Source: Halorarum halophilum (GTDB taxonomy: Archaea > Halobacteriota > Halobacteria > Halobacteriales > Haloferacaceae). From it: a stretch of DNA of 64,000 nt. A program made the translations under genes and the position numbers. This document shows positions 33,680-41,290 of this stretch, one piece after another (positions within the stretch are counted from its first letter, which is position 1; each line of letters opens with the position of its first letter). The stretch is from positions 372,001 to 436,000 of the forward strand of contig NZ_CP058529.1 of NCBI RefSeq assembly GCF_013401515.1. Direction: 5' to 3'. The notes below the pieces were generated by a model. The model was not told where the DNA came from and did not search any database. It saw nothing but the letters and a program-made list of their open reading frames with translations.

Positions 33680-34648
33680 TCAGACCACGAACCCGCCCTG
33701 CAACAGCGCGATGAGGCCGGTGAGGAGCGGCAGCGACGCCACCGTCGTCACCAGTACGATGGTGCTCACGTACTCGGGGATGGAGACCCCGCCGATCTGC
33801 CTGTCGCCCGCGAACTCCGTCACGAGGATGACGGGCGTGATGGCCGCCGGCATCGCCGACTCGAGGACGAACACCCGCGCGACCGTCGGGTCGCTGAAGC
33901 CGACGACGAGCGCGACGGCGACGGCGACCGCCGGCGCGACGACCATCTTCAGTACGGACGGGACGCCGACCTGCGAGAGCGCCGTCCCGTAGTCGGTCCG
34001 CGCGAGCTGGATGCCGAGGATGAGCAGCATGACCGGGATGGAGGAGTCGCCGACGAGCTGGAGCGTCGTCATCGCGGAGCCGTCCACGGGTGGAACCACG
34101 CCGAGCCAGCGCGCGCCGAGCGCGACAGGGACGGCCCAGACGAGCGGGATGCGGAGGACGCGCTTCACCCCGGAGAGGCCGCCGCCCCCGCCGGCGCGGG
34201 AGGCGACGTAGACGCCGACGGTGTAGATGAGCACGGACTGGATGGCGAGGTAGAGCACGGCGGTCGCGCGTCCCCCGCCGGGGAACGCGAAGTCCGAGAG
34301 GGGGATGCCGTAGTTGCCGCAGTTCGGGAAGGTTGCCGCGAGGACGAGCGCAGAGAGTCGGGGCTCCGATTCGCCGAGCAGCCGACCCACGGCCTCCCCG
34401 AGGACGACCATCCCGAGGATGTAGGCTGTCACCGCGATCGTCAGTTTCGCGATGGTCTCGCCCGAGAGCGAGGCCGTCGCGAGGCTGTGGAGGACGAGCG
34501 CCGGCGCCAGCACGTACACCACGCCGGTGTTCAGCGGCCCCGGGTCAACGTCCTTGATCCGCCCGAGGACGAACCCGACGCCCGAGATGGCGACGATGGG
34601 GAGGACGGCGCCGAGGAAGATGTCGAGGAGCGACACGGGCGTGCTCAC
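33680..34648 (-). CDS. AEC-family (auxin efflux carrier-like) transporter
   Basis: A 322-residue integral membrane protein with ten predicted helices in two five-helix halves. Typical elements are GRIKDVDPGPLNTGVVYVLAPALVLHSL and TFPNCGNYGIPL in the first half, and GDSSIPVMLLILGIQLAR and ESAMPAAITPVILVTEFAGD in the second. AEC members transport organic acids or other anions; the substrate is unknown. The start is the GTG at complement 34646-34648, just before the first helix; upstream codons look non-coding. It is divergent from the TVP38-type gene. Confidence 0.85.
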   Translation of the reverse strand: MSTPVSLLDIFLGAVLPIVAISGVGFVLGRIKDVDPGPLNTGVVYVLAPALVLHSLATASLSGETIAKLTIAVTAYILGMVVLGEAVGRLLGESEPRLSALVLAATFPNCGNYGIPLSDFAFPGGGRATAVLYLAIQSVLIYTVGVYVASRAGGGGGLSGVKRVLRIPLVWAVPVALGARWLGVVPPVDGSAMTTLQLVGDSSIPVMLLILGIQLARTDYGTALSQVGVPSVLKMVVAPAVAVAVALVVGFSDPTVARVFVLESAMPAAITPVILVTEFAGDRQIGGVSIPEYVSTIVLVTTVASLPLLTGLIALLQGGFVV

Positions 34649-34700
34649 GAATGGCAACGACAAGAGGTGTTCGAAAGCGGCACTGCGTCGAGACACGAGG

Positions 34701-34706
34701 TTTATG
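34701..34706 (+). promoter_or_regulatory. TATA box of the TVP38-type gene
   Basis: TTTATG, centred 27 nt upstream of the GTG at 34731. The spacing is that of a leaderless haloarchaeal mRNA and decides the start of the following gene in favour of this GTG over the ATG at 34704. Confidence 0.55.
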
Positions 34707-34730
34707 CCGATTCCCGGAGGGGTCACTCCC

Positions 34731-35432
34731 GTGAACCCGTTCGTCTCCGCGGACGCGCGACGGCGGTTCCTGCGGTCGGCCGCGCTGGTCGCGGTGTGCC
34801 TGCTCGGCGGCGCGTTCACCCTCCGGACGTTCACGCCCTCCCTCTCGGACCCGGACGCGCTCCGTTCGGCGTTCCTCGGACTCGGCCCGTACGCGGGTGC
34901 CGGATTCGTCCTCTTCGCGGCGCTCGCGGTCGTCCTCGCGCCCGTGCCGGGACAGGTGGTCGCGTTCCTCGGCGGCTACCTGTTCGGGCCGGTCGCCGGG
35001 ACCGCCTACTCCCTGGTCGGCTTCACGCTCGGGAGCGGCGCGGCGTTCCTGCTCTCGCGGACGTACGGGCGTCCGTTCCTGGAACGGACGATCGCCGGCG
35101 ACCTGCTCGCGCGCTTCGACGGGTTCGTCGGCGAGACGGGGATCCTCGGGGTGTTCGTCGTCTTCCTGGTTCCCGGACTGCCGGACGACGTGGTGTGTTT
35201 CGCGGCCGGGTTGACGCGAATCAGGCTCTCACGGCTCCTCGCAGCGGCGTTCCTCGGACGAGCGCCGGGGATCACGCTCGTCGCGCTGGCCGGCGCGAGC
35301 GTCGAGACCGGTTCGTTCAACGCGGCGCTCGCGATACTGGCCGCTGTCGCCGTGGTGACACTGCTCGGGTGGTACTCCCGGAGGAGGATCGAGCGTCTGG
35401 TCCGCGACTACTCGGCGTCTACGAGACGGTAG
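34731..35432 (+). CDS. TVP38/TMEM64-family membrane protein
   Basis: A 233-residue protein with about six hydrophobic segments and the VTT/SNARE-associated core: APVPGQVVAFLGGYLFGPVAGTAYSLVGFTLGSGAAFLLSRTYGRPF, then FLVPGLPDDVVCFAAGLTRI. Members probably act on membrane lipids. GTG at 34731 is preferred because a TTTATG box lies 27 nt upstream; an in-frame ATG at 34704 overlaps that box. Its 3' end overlaps the convergent phosphoribosyltransferase gene by 25 nt. Confidence 0.86.
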   Translation: MNPFVSADARRRFLRSAALVAVCLLGGAFTLRTFTPSLSDPDALRSAFLGLGPYAGAGFVLFAALAVVLAPVPGQVVAFLGGYLFGPVAGTAYSLVGFTLGSGAAFLLSRTYGRPFLERTIAGDLLARFDGFVGETGILGVFVVFLVPGLPDDVVCFAAGLTRIRLSRLLAAAFLGRAPGITLVALAGASVETGSFNAALAILAAVAVVTLLGWYSRRRIERLVRDYSASTRR

Positions 35433-36106
35433 CCGCCGTCCGTCTCGCGAACGACGCCCCGCCGGACCATCTCGGACATGACCTCGTCGAGGCGACCGGG
35501 CTGGGCGATCTCCATGCCGATGCGGTCGACGTCGTGGTACTCCGAGAGGAAGTGCCGCACGTCCTCCTTCGAGAACCGGTCCCGGTCGGCCCGCTCCATC
35601 ACGCCGGAGATGAGGTCGACCATGTCCTCGATGAAGTTCCAGGGGTACACCACCCACGTCCACTCCTCGAGCCGCTCGCCGATGAAGTCGGGCTCGAACG
35701 TCGAACTCTGGAGGAGCTGGAGCGTCGCCGTCCGGATCTCGCCGCCGTCGCGTTCGTCCACGTACTCGTGGGCGCGCTTGATGGAGCCGCCGGTGTCGGC
35801 GATGTCGTCGATGATGAGCACGTCCTTCCCCTGGACGCTGCCCTCCGGCATCGGGTAGCGCACGGTCGGTTCGCCGGACTTCTCGGCGGTGCCCACGTAG
35901 TGTTCCATCTTCAGGCTCGTGAGGTCGTCCATCCCGAGGAAGTCGCAGATGCACCGCCCCGCGAACCAGCCGCCCCGGGCGAGCGCGACCACCACGTCCG
36001 GCTCGAAGTCGGCCGCCTTCACCTCGTCGGAGACCTGGCGGCAGAGGTCGTAGATGTACTCCCAGTTGGTGATAGTGCAGTTGAAGTCGTCCGGGAGATC
36101 GCTCAT
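35408..36106 (-). CDS. Phosphoribosyltransferase with C-terminal winged-helix-like domain
   Basis: A 232-residue protein. Residues about 1-150 form a type I PRTase fold: ALARGGWFAGR, the PRPP loop VLIIDDIADTGGS near 96-108, and WNFIEDMVDLISG at the end. The remaining 70 or so residues (FSKEDVRHFLSEYHDVDRIGMEIAQPGRLDEVMSEMVRRGVVRE) form a small helical, wHTH-like domain. Haloarchaeal proteins of this type are annotated as purine (xanthine/guanine) phosphoribosyltransferases; a regulatory role as in GfcR is also possible. The ATG (complement of 36104-36106) is typical. Confidence 0.82.
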   Translation of the reverse strand: MSDLPDDFNCTITNWEYIYDLCRQVSDEVKAADFEPDVVVALARGGWFAGRCICDFLGMDDLTSLKMEHYVGTAEKSGEPTVRYPMPEGSVQGKDVLIIDDIADTGGSIKRAHEYVDERDGGEIRTATLQLLQSSTFEPDFIGERLEEWTWVVYPWNFIEDMVDLISGVMERADRDRFSKEDVRHFLSEYHDVDRIGMEIAQPGRLDEVMSEMVRRGVVRETDGGYRLVDAE

Positions 36107-36380
36107 GACACTGGGAGTGACGCGTGCCCCGGTAAAAGGATTTATAGGTGCGTTTCGGGGGTAGACGCGAGAGGGAGATCCCAGAGCGTCGCCACTCCCT
36201 GTTGGGCGTCGGTCGTCCAGGAAATCTGCCGGTGGCGCGCGGCGGCAGCCCTTCCGCTCACGCGCGCTTCGCCCGCGTGATGGTTCGAGACGGTTTCGCC
36301 GTCTCGAAGTTCATCGGACGTTTCCAGCAGCGATACGCCAGCCGAAACCGACGAGCAACATCGGCCCCTGGCGCAACGCA
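36107..36380. other. Intergenic region with two palindromes, upstream of the lysine leader
   Basis: This 274-nt stretch holds no convincing gene. Two perfect inverted repeats lie 3 nt apart: TCACGCG/CGCGTGA at 36258-36280 (7-bp stem, 9-nt loop) and TTCGAGACGG/CCGTCTCGAA at 36284-36308 (10-bp stem, 5-nt loop). Each loop region includes TTCG(CC), as in the metG hairpins. An open frame at 36148-36384 is Arg-rich and cut through by the palindromes, so it is not called. Confidence 0.6.
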
Positions 36381-36387
36381 TTAGTAG
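36380..36387 (+). promoter_or_regulatory. TATA-like element of the lysine operon leader
   Basis: ATTAGTAG, centred about 26 nt upstream of the ATG at 36409. The spacing fits a transcript that begins exactly at the leader mini-ORF. Confidence 0.5.
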
Positions 36388-36408
36388 CCGCCACACTCCG
36401 TACCACGT

Positions 36409-36498
36409 ATGCGAGACACGTCGCGCCGCGCTGGGGCCGCCCCCCACGAGCGCGGCGTGTCGGCCGCCTTCTCGGGTCGGAAACCGAAACGCGCGTAG
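36409..36498 (+). CDS. Candidate leader peptide of the lysine (dap) operon
   Basis: A 29-codon frame, ATG to TAG, beginning MRDTSRRAGAA and ending SGRKPKRA. It starts at the expected first base of a leaderless mRNA, contains a long hairpin (36415-36461) and ends 96 nt before the dapA ATG. Near its end are two AAA lysine codons (KPK), while dapA itself uses only AAG. It is also Arg-rich (6 of 29). A regulatory leader sensing lysine or arginine supply is an inference; no such archaeal attenuator is known to me. It could instead be a chance frame. Confidence 0.35.
   Translation: MRDTSRRAGAAPHERGVSAAFSGRKPKRA
36415..36461 (+). promoter_or_regulatory. Long GC-rich hairpin in the dap leader
   Basis: GACACG (36415-36420) pairs with CGTGTC (36456-36461). 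After a 5-nt bulge, CCGCGCT (36426-36432) pairs with AGCGCGG (36449-36455). GGGG (36433-36436) can pair with CCCC (36442-36445) around a 5-nt loop. Seventeen GC-rich pairs make this a very stable RNA element between the promoter and dapA. Confidence 0.65.
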
Positions 36499-36594
36499 TC
36501 CGCTCGCGGCGGGAGTGGCACCCCCGTCCCGGGCGACCCCGGACGACCGCACCGCGTGACGACCGAACCCATCGACACCACCGACCCACACAGC

Positions 36595-37500
36595 ATGACG
36601 ATCCACCACGACACGTTCGCCGGCGTCTACCCGGCGATGACGACACCGTTCACGGACAGCGACGACGTCGACCACGAGCAACTCGCCGCCGACGCCCGAC
36701 GGCTCGAAGCCGCCGGCGTCGACGGACTCGTTCCGGTCGGCTCCACCGGGGAGTCGGCGACCCTGACCCACGCCGAACACGGCGAGGTCGTCGAGACCGT
36801 CGTCGATGCCGTCGAGATTCCGGTCATCGCGGGCACCGGCTCGAACTCGACCCACGAGGCGGTCGACCTCTCCGAGCGCGCGGCCGAGGCGGGCGCGGAC
36901 GCCCTGTTGCTCATCTCGCCGTACTACAACAAGCCGGAGCCGCGGGGCCAGTACGAACACTTCGCGGCGGTCGCGGAGGCGGTCGACCTGCCGCAGATAG
37001 TCTACAACGTCCCCTCGCGCACCGGGCAGAGCCTCGACCTCGACACGGTCGTCGAGCTCGCGGCGCTCCCGAACGTCCAGGGGTACAAGGCGGCATCCGG
37101 CGACATCGGACGCATCTCCGAGATCATCGAGCGGACGCGCGGGGAGACGTTCGACGTGCTCTCGGGCGACGACGCGCTGACGGTGCCGACGATGTCCGTC
37201 GGCGCGACGGGCACCATCAGCGTCGGGGGGAACGTCGTCCCGGAGCGGACGACCGAGATGGTCCACGCCGCGCTCGAGGACGACTTCGAGCGCGCGCGGG
37301 AGCTCCACCACGAACTCGCGCCGCTGTTCCGAGAACTGTTCCGCGAGACGAACCCCATCCCGGTGAAGGAGGCGATGGAGATCCGAGGGTACGGCCCGGC
37401 CGACCTCCGCCTCCCGCTCACGCGAGCGACAGACGAGACCCGTGCGGTCCTCGAGGACCTGCTCGCCGACCTCGAGGAGTCGGAGGTGGCCGAGGCGTGA
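36595..37500 (+). CDS. dapA: 4-hydroxy-tetrahydrodipicolinate synthase
   Basis: A 301-residue TIM-barrel enzyme. Motifs are GVYPAMTTPF at the start, GSTGESATL, the catalytic Tyr in YNVPSRTG and the Schiff-base Lys in YKAASGD. It condenses aspartate semialdehyde with pyruvate, the first committed step of lysine synthesis. The ATG at 36595 is chosen by the family N-terminus; GTG at 36556 in the same frame is possible. No Shine-Dalgarno sequence is visible. First structural gene of the six-gene operon. Confidence 0.93.
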   Translation: MTIHHDTFAGVYPAMTTPFTDSDDVDHEQLAADARRLEAAGVDGLVPVGSTGESATLTHAEHGEVVETVVDAVEIPVIAGTGSNSTHEAVDLSERAAEAGADALLLISPYYNKPEPRGQYEHFAAVAEAVDLPQIVYNVPSRTGQSLDLDTVVELAALPNVQGYKAASGDIGRISEIIERTRGETFDVLSGDDALTVPTMSVGATGTISVGGNVVPERTTEMVHAALEDDFERARELHHELAPLFRELFRETNPIPVKEAMEIRGYGPADLRLPLTRATDETRAVLEDLLADLEESEVAEA

Positions 37501-37552
37501 GCTCCCTCGAACGCGAAGCGCGTCCGGAACACACGACCGGTGGTGACCGGTC

Positions 37553-38317
37553 GTGAGCACACGGGTCGCCGTCACCGGCGCGGGGGGACGGATGGGCCGG
37601 GAGGTCATCGAGGCAGCCGTCGACCGCGACGACGTCGACGTCGCGTTCGCGGTGAACCGATCGCCGGCGGAGGCCGTCGCGGGGATCGAGGTCCACGACG
37701 CGGCCGACCTCCCGTCCCTGCTGGCCGAGCACGACACGGACGCGCTGGTGGACTTCACCGGACCCGAGTCGAGCGTGGAGTACGTGGCCGCCTGCGCGGA
37801 GGCCGGCGTACCGGTCGTCGTGGGGACGACGGGCTACACGGACGAGCAGGAGCGGGCGCTCTCGGCGGCCGCGGAAACCGTGCCCGTCCTCCGCGCGTCG
37901 AACTTCTCACGCGGGGTCGCGGCGCTCCGCCGGGCGGTCCGGGCGGCGGTCGGGGCGCTCCCGGGCTACGACGTTGAGGTGACGGAGACCCACCACAACG
38001 GAAAGTGGGACGCGCCGAGCGGCACCGCGCTCACGCTCCTCGACGACATCGAGGAGGAGCGCGAGGACCTCACGAGCCGCACGCACGGGCGCGAGGGGGA
38101 CGCCCCCCGTTCGGCCGAGGAGATCGGCGTCCACGCGCGCCGTGCCGGCGACGTCGCCGGCGAACACGAGGTCCTGCTCGCGGGCGACGACAACGTCCTG
38201 GAACTGACCCACCGAGCGGGTTCGCGGCGAGTGTTCGCCGCCGGCGCGCTCGACGCGGCGGTCTGGCTGGCCGGCCGGGAGGCCGGCGAACACGACTTCA
38301 CGGAGGTACTCGAATGA
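37553..38317 (+). CDS. dapB: 4-hydroxy-tetrahydrodipicolinate reductase
   Basis: A 254-residue enzyme. It has VAVTGAGGRMGREV (nucleotide-binding GxGxxGR), VDFTGPESSVEY, and the substrate motif ETHHNGKWDAPSGTAL with the conserved Lys. It reduces DapA's product to tetrahydrodipicolinate using NAD(P)H. It starts with GTG 52 nt after dapA; its stop overlaps dapD by 4 nt. Confidence 0.93.
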   Translation: MSTRVAVTGAGGRMGREVIEAAVDRDDVDVAFAVNRSPAEAVAGIEVHDAADLPSLLAEHDTDALVDFTGPESSVEYVAACAEAGVPVVVGTTGYTDEQERALSAAAETVPVLRASNFSRGVAALRRAVRAAVGALPGYDVEVTETHHNGKWDAPSGTALTLLDDIEEEREDLTSRTHGREGDAPRSAEEIGVHARRAGDVAGEHEVLLAGDDNVLELTHRAGSRRVFAAGALDAAVWLAGREAGEHDFTEVLE

Positions 38318-39153
38318 CGCTGGAATCCGACATCGACGACCTGTGGCACCGCTACGACGACGGCCTGACGGCCGGCGACCTGACCGACGAGGACCGGGCG
38401 ACCCTGGAGGCGTTCCTCGACGCGCTCGAGGCGGGCGAGGTCCGCGCGGCCGAGAAGGCCGGCTCCTCCGTGACCGACTGGGAGGCCAACGAGTGGGTGA
38501 AGCGCGGCGTCCTGCTCAACTTCGGACTGCGGGAGACCGAGCGGCGGGAGTACGGCGGCGTCGGCTACTACGACGTCCTCCCGTTACGGGACACAGCAGA
38601 TCTCGAGGCCGGCGGCGCGCGGAACACGCCGGACGGGACCGTCCTCCGGCGGGGCGCACACCTCGGCGACGACGCCATCATGATGAGCCCGTCGTTCGTC
38701 AACATCGGCGCGTACGTGGGTCCGGGGACTCTCGTCGACTCCTGCGACACGGTCGGCTCGTGCGCCCAGCTCGGACAGGGCGTGAAGCTCGGTGCCAACA
38801 CGCTCGTCGGCGGCGTGCTCGAACCGGTCGAGGACGCCCCCGTGGTGATCGAGGAGGGCGTCTCGCTCGGCGCCGGCTGCCGCGTCACCTCGGGGTTCCG
38901 CGTCGGCGCGAACTCCGTCGTGGGCGAGAACACGCTGCTGACGCCCAGGATCCCGGTGTACGACCTCGTCGAGGAGGAGGTCCTCTACGGCCACCTTCCC
39001 GAGGACCGCCGCGCGTTCGCGCGGTTCGTCGAGTCGAGCGTCTCGGACCACGACCTGTTCGAGGGCGGCGCGTACAAGCCCGCGGTCGTCGCCACCCACA
39101 TCGAGGAGGAGACGCTCGAGGCGACGCGGCGGGAGGACGCGCTCCGGGAATGA
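38314..39153 (+). CDS. dapD: Tetrahydrodipicolinate N-succinyltransferase
   Basis: A 279-residue protein with an N-terminal helical domain and left-handed beta-helix hexapeptide repeats from about residue 105 to 220 (RGAHLGDDAIMMSPSFVNIGAYVGPGTLVDSCDTVGSCAQLGQGVKLG). This fixes the operon to the succinylase DAP pathway. Succinyl-CoA is the acyl donor. ATGA overlaps with dapB upstream and lysA downstream show strong translational coupling. Confidence 0.93.
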   Translation: MTLESDIDDLWHRYDDGLTAGDLTDEDRATLEAFLDALEAGEVRAAEKAGSSVTDWEANEWVKRGVLLNFGLRETERREYGGVGYYDVLPLRDTADLEAGGARNTPDGTVLRRGAHLGDDAIMMSPSFVNIGAYVGPGTLVDSCDTVGSCAQLGQGVKLGANTLVGGVLEPVEDAPVVIEEGVSLGAGCRVTSGFRVGANSVVGENTLLTPRIPVYDLVEEEVLYGHLPEDRRAFARFVESSVSDHDLFEGGAYKPAVVATHIEEETLEATRREDALRE

Positions 39154-40436
39154 GCGACGATGCCACCCCGGTCACCGATGGGGGCGAGTCCGTCGCCGAC
39201 GCCGCGGACGCCGACCCGGAGGATTCGCCGGCGATCCGCCGCCTCGCCGACTGGGACGCGGACCGGCTGTCGGACATCGCGGACGAACACGACACGCCGT
39301 TGTACGTCACCGACCTCGACCGCGTCGCGGAGAACTGCGCCCGGCTGCGCGCCGCGTTCCCCGACGCGGACCTCCGGTACGCGGTGAAGGCGAACACCGC
39401 CCGTGCGGTGCTCGAAGCGGTTCGCGACGCGGGACTTGGCGCGGAGTGCGCCTCGGCCGGGGAAGTGCGGCGCGCGCTCGACGCCGGGTTCGACGGCGAC
39501 GACGTGGACTACACCGCCGTCAACCCGCCCGAGAGGGACCTCGACGCGGTCGTGGAGTGGTGGGAGGACGGTGCCGACCTCACGATCACGGTCGGCGCGG
39601 CGGACACGCTCGACCGCCTGCGCGAGCGAGGGTACGACGGACGGGTCTGCGTCCGCGCGAACCCCGGCGTCGGCGCCGGCCACCACGAGAAGGTCCGGAC
39701 GGGCGGCGCGGCGAAGTTCGGCGTGCCGGCCGAGCGCGTCGCCGAGGTCTTCGCCAGTGCGAGGCCCGACTTCGACGTGGTCGGACTGCACGCCCACGCG
39801 GGCTCGGGAATCCACGGCGATGAGGACCTCGCGGCCCACCGGGAGTTCCTCGCGCGCGTCGCGGACCTCGCGGGGGACGTCGGCGACCTCGAGTACGTGA
39901 ACGTCGGCGGCGGAATCGGAGTCCCCTACCGCGACGACGAGGAACCGCTCGACCTCGACGCCGTCGCGGCGGCGATCCGGGAGGAGCTCGACGGACTCGA
40001 CGCGAGGCTGGCGCTCGAGCCGGGCCGCTACGTCGTCGCCGACGCGGCCGTGCTCCTGACCAGGGTGAACACCGTGAAGGGGGCGCCGAACGAACTCGTC
40101 GCGGGCGTCGACGCCGGCATGACGGACCTGCTGCGGCCGGCGATGTACGATGCCTTCCACGAGATCCGCTCCCTGGAACCGGACTCCGTCGACCGCGAGG
40201 AGGCCCCCGTCACCGTCGCCGGCCCCATCTGCGAGAGCGGCGACACCTTCTGCGAGGGCCGTCCGCTTCCGGTCCCGGAACGGGGCGACCTCCTCGCGCT
40301 GGGCAACGTCGGCGCGTACGGCTACGAGATGGCTTCGACGTACAACTCCCGCCCGCGTCCCGCGGACGTGTCGCTCGCGGGCGAGCTGCTCCGGGAGCGC
40401 GAATCGCTCGCGGACCTCACCCGACTGGAGCGATGA
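39150..40436 (+). CDS. lysA: Diaminopimelate decarboxylase
   Basis: A 428-residue fold type III PLP enzyme. The PLP lysine is in LRYAVKANTARAVLEAV; a His is in VGLHAHAGSGIHG; the glycine loop is VNVGGGIGVPY; and the catalytic Cys is in GPICESGDTFCEG. It makes lysine from meso-diaminopimelate. The first 30 residues are an acidic haloarchaeal extension. It overlaps dapD and dapF by 4 nt each. Confidence 0.94.
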   Translation: MSDDATPVTDGGESVADAADADPEDSPAIRRLADWDADRLSDIADEHDTPLYVTDLDRVAENCARLRAAFPDADLRYAVKANTARAVLEAVRDAGLGAECASAGEVRRALDAGFDGDDVDYTAVNPPERDLDAVVEWWEDGADLTITVGAADTLDRLRERGYDGRVCVRANPGVGAGHHEKVRTGGAAKFGVPAERVAEVFASARPDFDVVGLHAHAGSGIHGDEDLAAHREFLARVADLAGDVGDLEYVNVGGGIGVPYRDDEEPLDLDAVAAAIREELDGLDARLALEPGRYVVADAAVLLTRVNTVKGAPNELVAGVDAGMTDLLRPAMYDAFHEIRSLEPDSVDREEAPVTVAGPICESGDTFCEGRPLPVPERGDLLALGNVGAYGYEMASTYNSRPRPADVSLAGELLRERESLADLTRLER

Positions 40437-41290
40437 CCGCCGTCGAGTTCGTGAAGTACCACGGGACCGGGAACGACTTCCTCGTCGTCGACGCCAGCGC
40501 CCCAGTTCCCGACCGCGAGGCGTTCGCCGTCGCGCACTGCGACCGCGAGACTGGCGTCGAGGCGGGGGAACGGCGCGGCGCGGACGGGGTGTTGTTCCTC
40601 GACCTCGACGTCGACGCCGATCCGGCGAGGGTCGAGATGACGCTCGTCCAGCCGGACGGCTCCATCGCCGAGATGTGTGGGAACGGCGCCCGGTGCGTCG
40701 CCTCCTGGGCCGCGGAGCGGAGCGGGGCGACGGAGTTCGTCGTCGAAACGCCGGCGGGTGACCGCCGCGCGGTCGTCCGCGACGACGGGGTGCAGGTCGA
40801 GATGGGCCGGCCGTCGTTCGCGCCGGCGGACGTGCCGCTCGCGCGCGAGGAACCGCTCGTCGAGGAGTCGGTCGAGGGGCTGACCGTGACGGCGGTGAAC
40901 ACGGGCGTCCCGCACGCCGTAGCGTTCGTCGACGACGTGGACGCCGTCGATCTCCCGGCGATCGCCCCGGCGGTCCGTCACGCCGACGTCTTCCCGGAGG
41001 GCGCGAACGTCACCCTCGCGGAAGCGGTCGACGCCGAGGAGGACGATAAGGGAGTCCGCTACCGCCAGCGTACGTTCGAACGCGGCGTCGAGGACGAGAC
41101 CCGCGCGTGCGGGACCGGCGCCGTGGCGGTCCTGGCGGCTGCCCGGCGAACCGGACGGACCGACGGCGAATCGGCCGTGGTGTCGCCGCCCGGCGGCGAC
41201 CTCCGTGTGACCGTCCCCGACGACGGGTCGGCCACGCTCGCGGGACCCACCGAGCGCGAGGCGTCTGGAACGCTGGAGGTGGAGCCGTGA
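40433..41290 (+). CDS. dapF: Diaminopimelate epimerase
   Basis: A 285-residue protein. It has the start VEFVKYHGTGNDFLVVD, the catalytic Cys pair in EMCGNGARCVA and in ETRACGTGAVAVLAA, and the VNTGVPHAV motif. It interconverts LL- and meso-diaminopimelate. It overlaps lysA and the following M20 gene by 4 nt each. Haloarchaea lack DAP peptidoglycan, so the product serves lysine only. Confidence 0.93.
   Translation: MTAVEFVKYHGTGNDFLVVDASAPVPDREAFAVAHCDRETGVEAGERRGADGVLFLDLDVDADPARVEMTLVQPDGSIAEMCGNGARCVASWAAERSGATEFVVETPAGDRRAVVRDDGVQVEMGRPSFAPADVPLAREEPLVEESVEGLTVTAVNTGVPHAVAFVDDVDAVDLPAIAPAVRHADVFPEGANVTLAEAVDAEEDDKGVRYRQRTFERGVEDETRACGTGAVAVLAAARRTGRTDGESAVVSPPGGDLRVTVPDDGSATLAGPTEREASGTLEVEP

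Noticed and set aside
36148-36384. 78-codon frame before the dap leader
   Set aside because: Arg/Gly-rich, contains the two palindromes, no start signal and no acidic bias.
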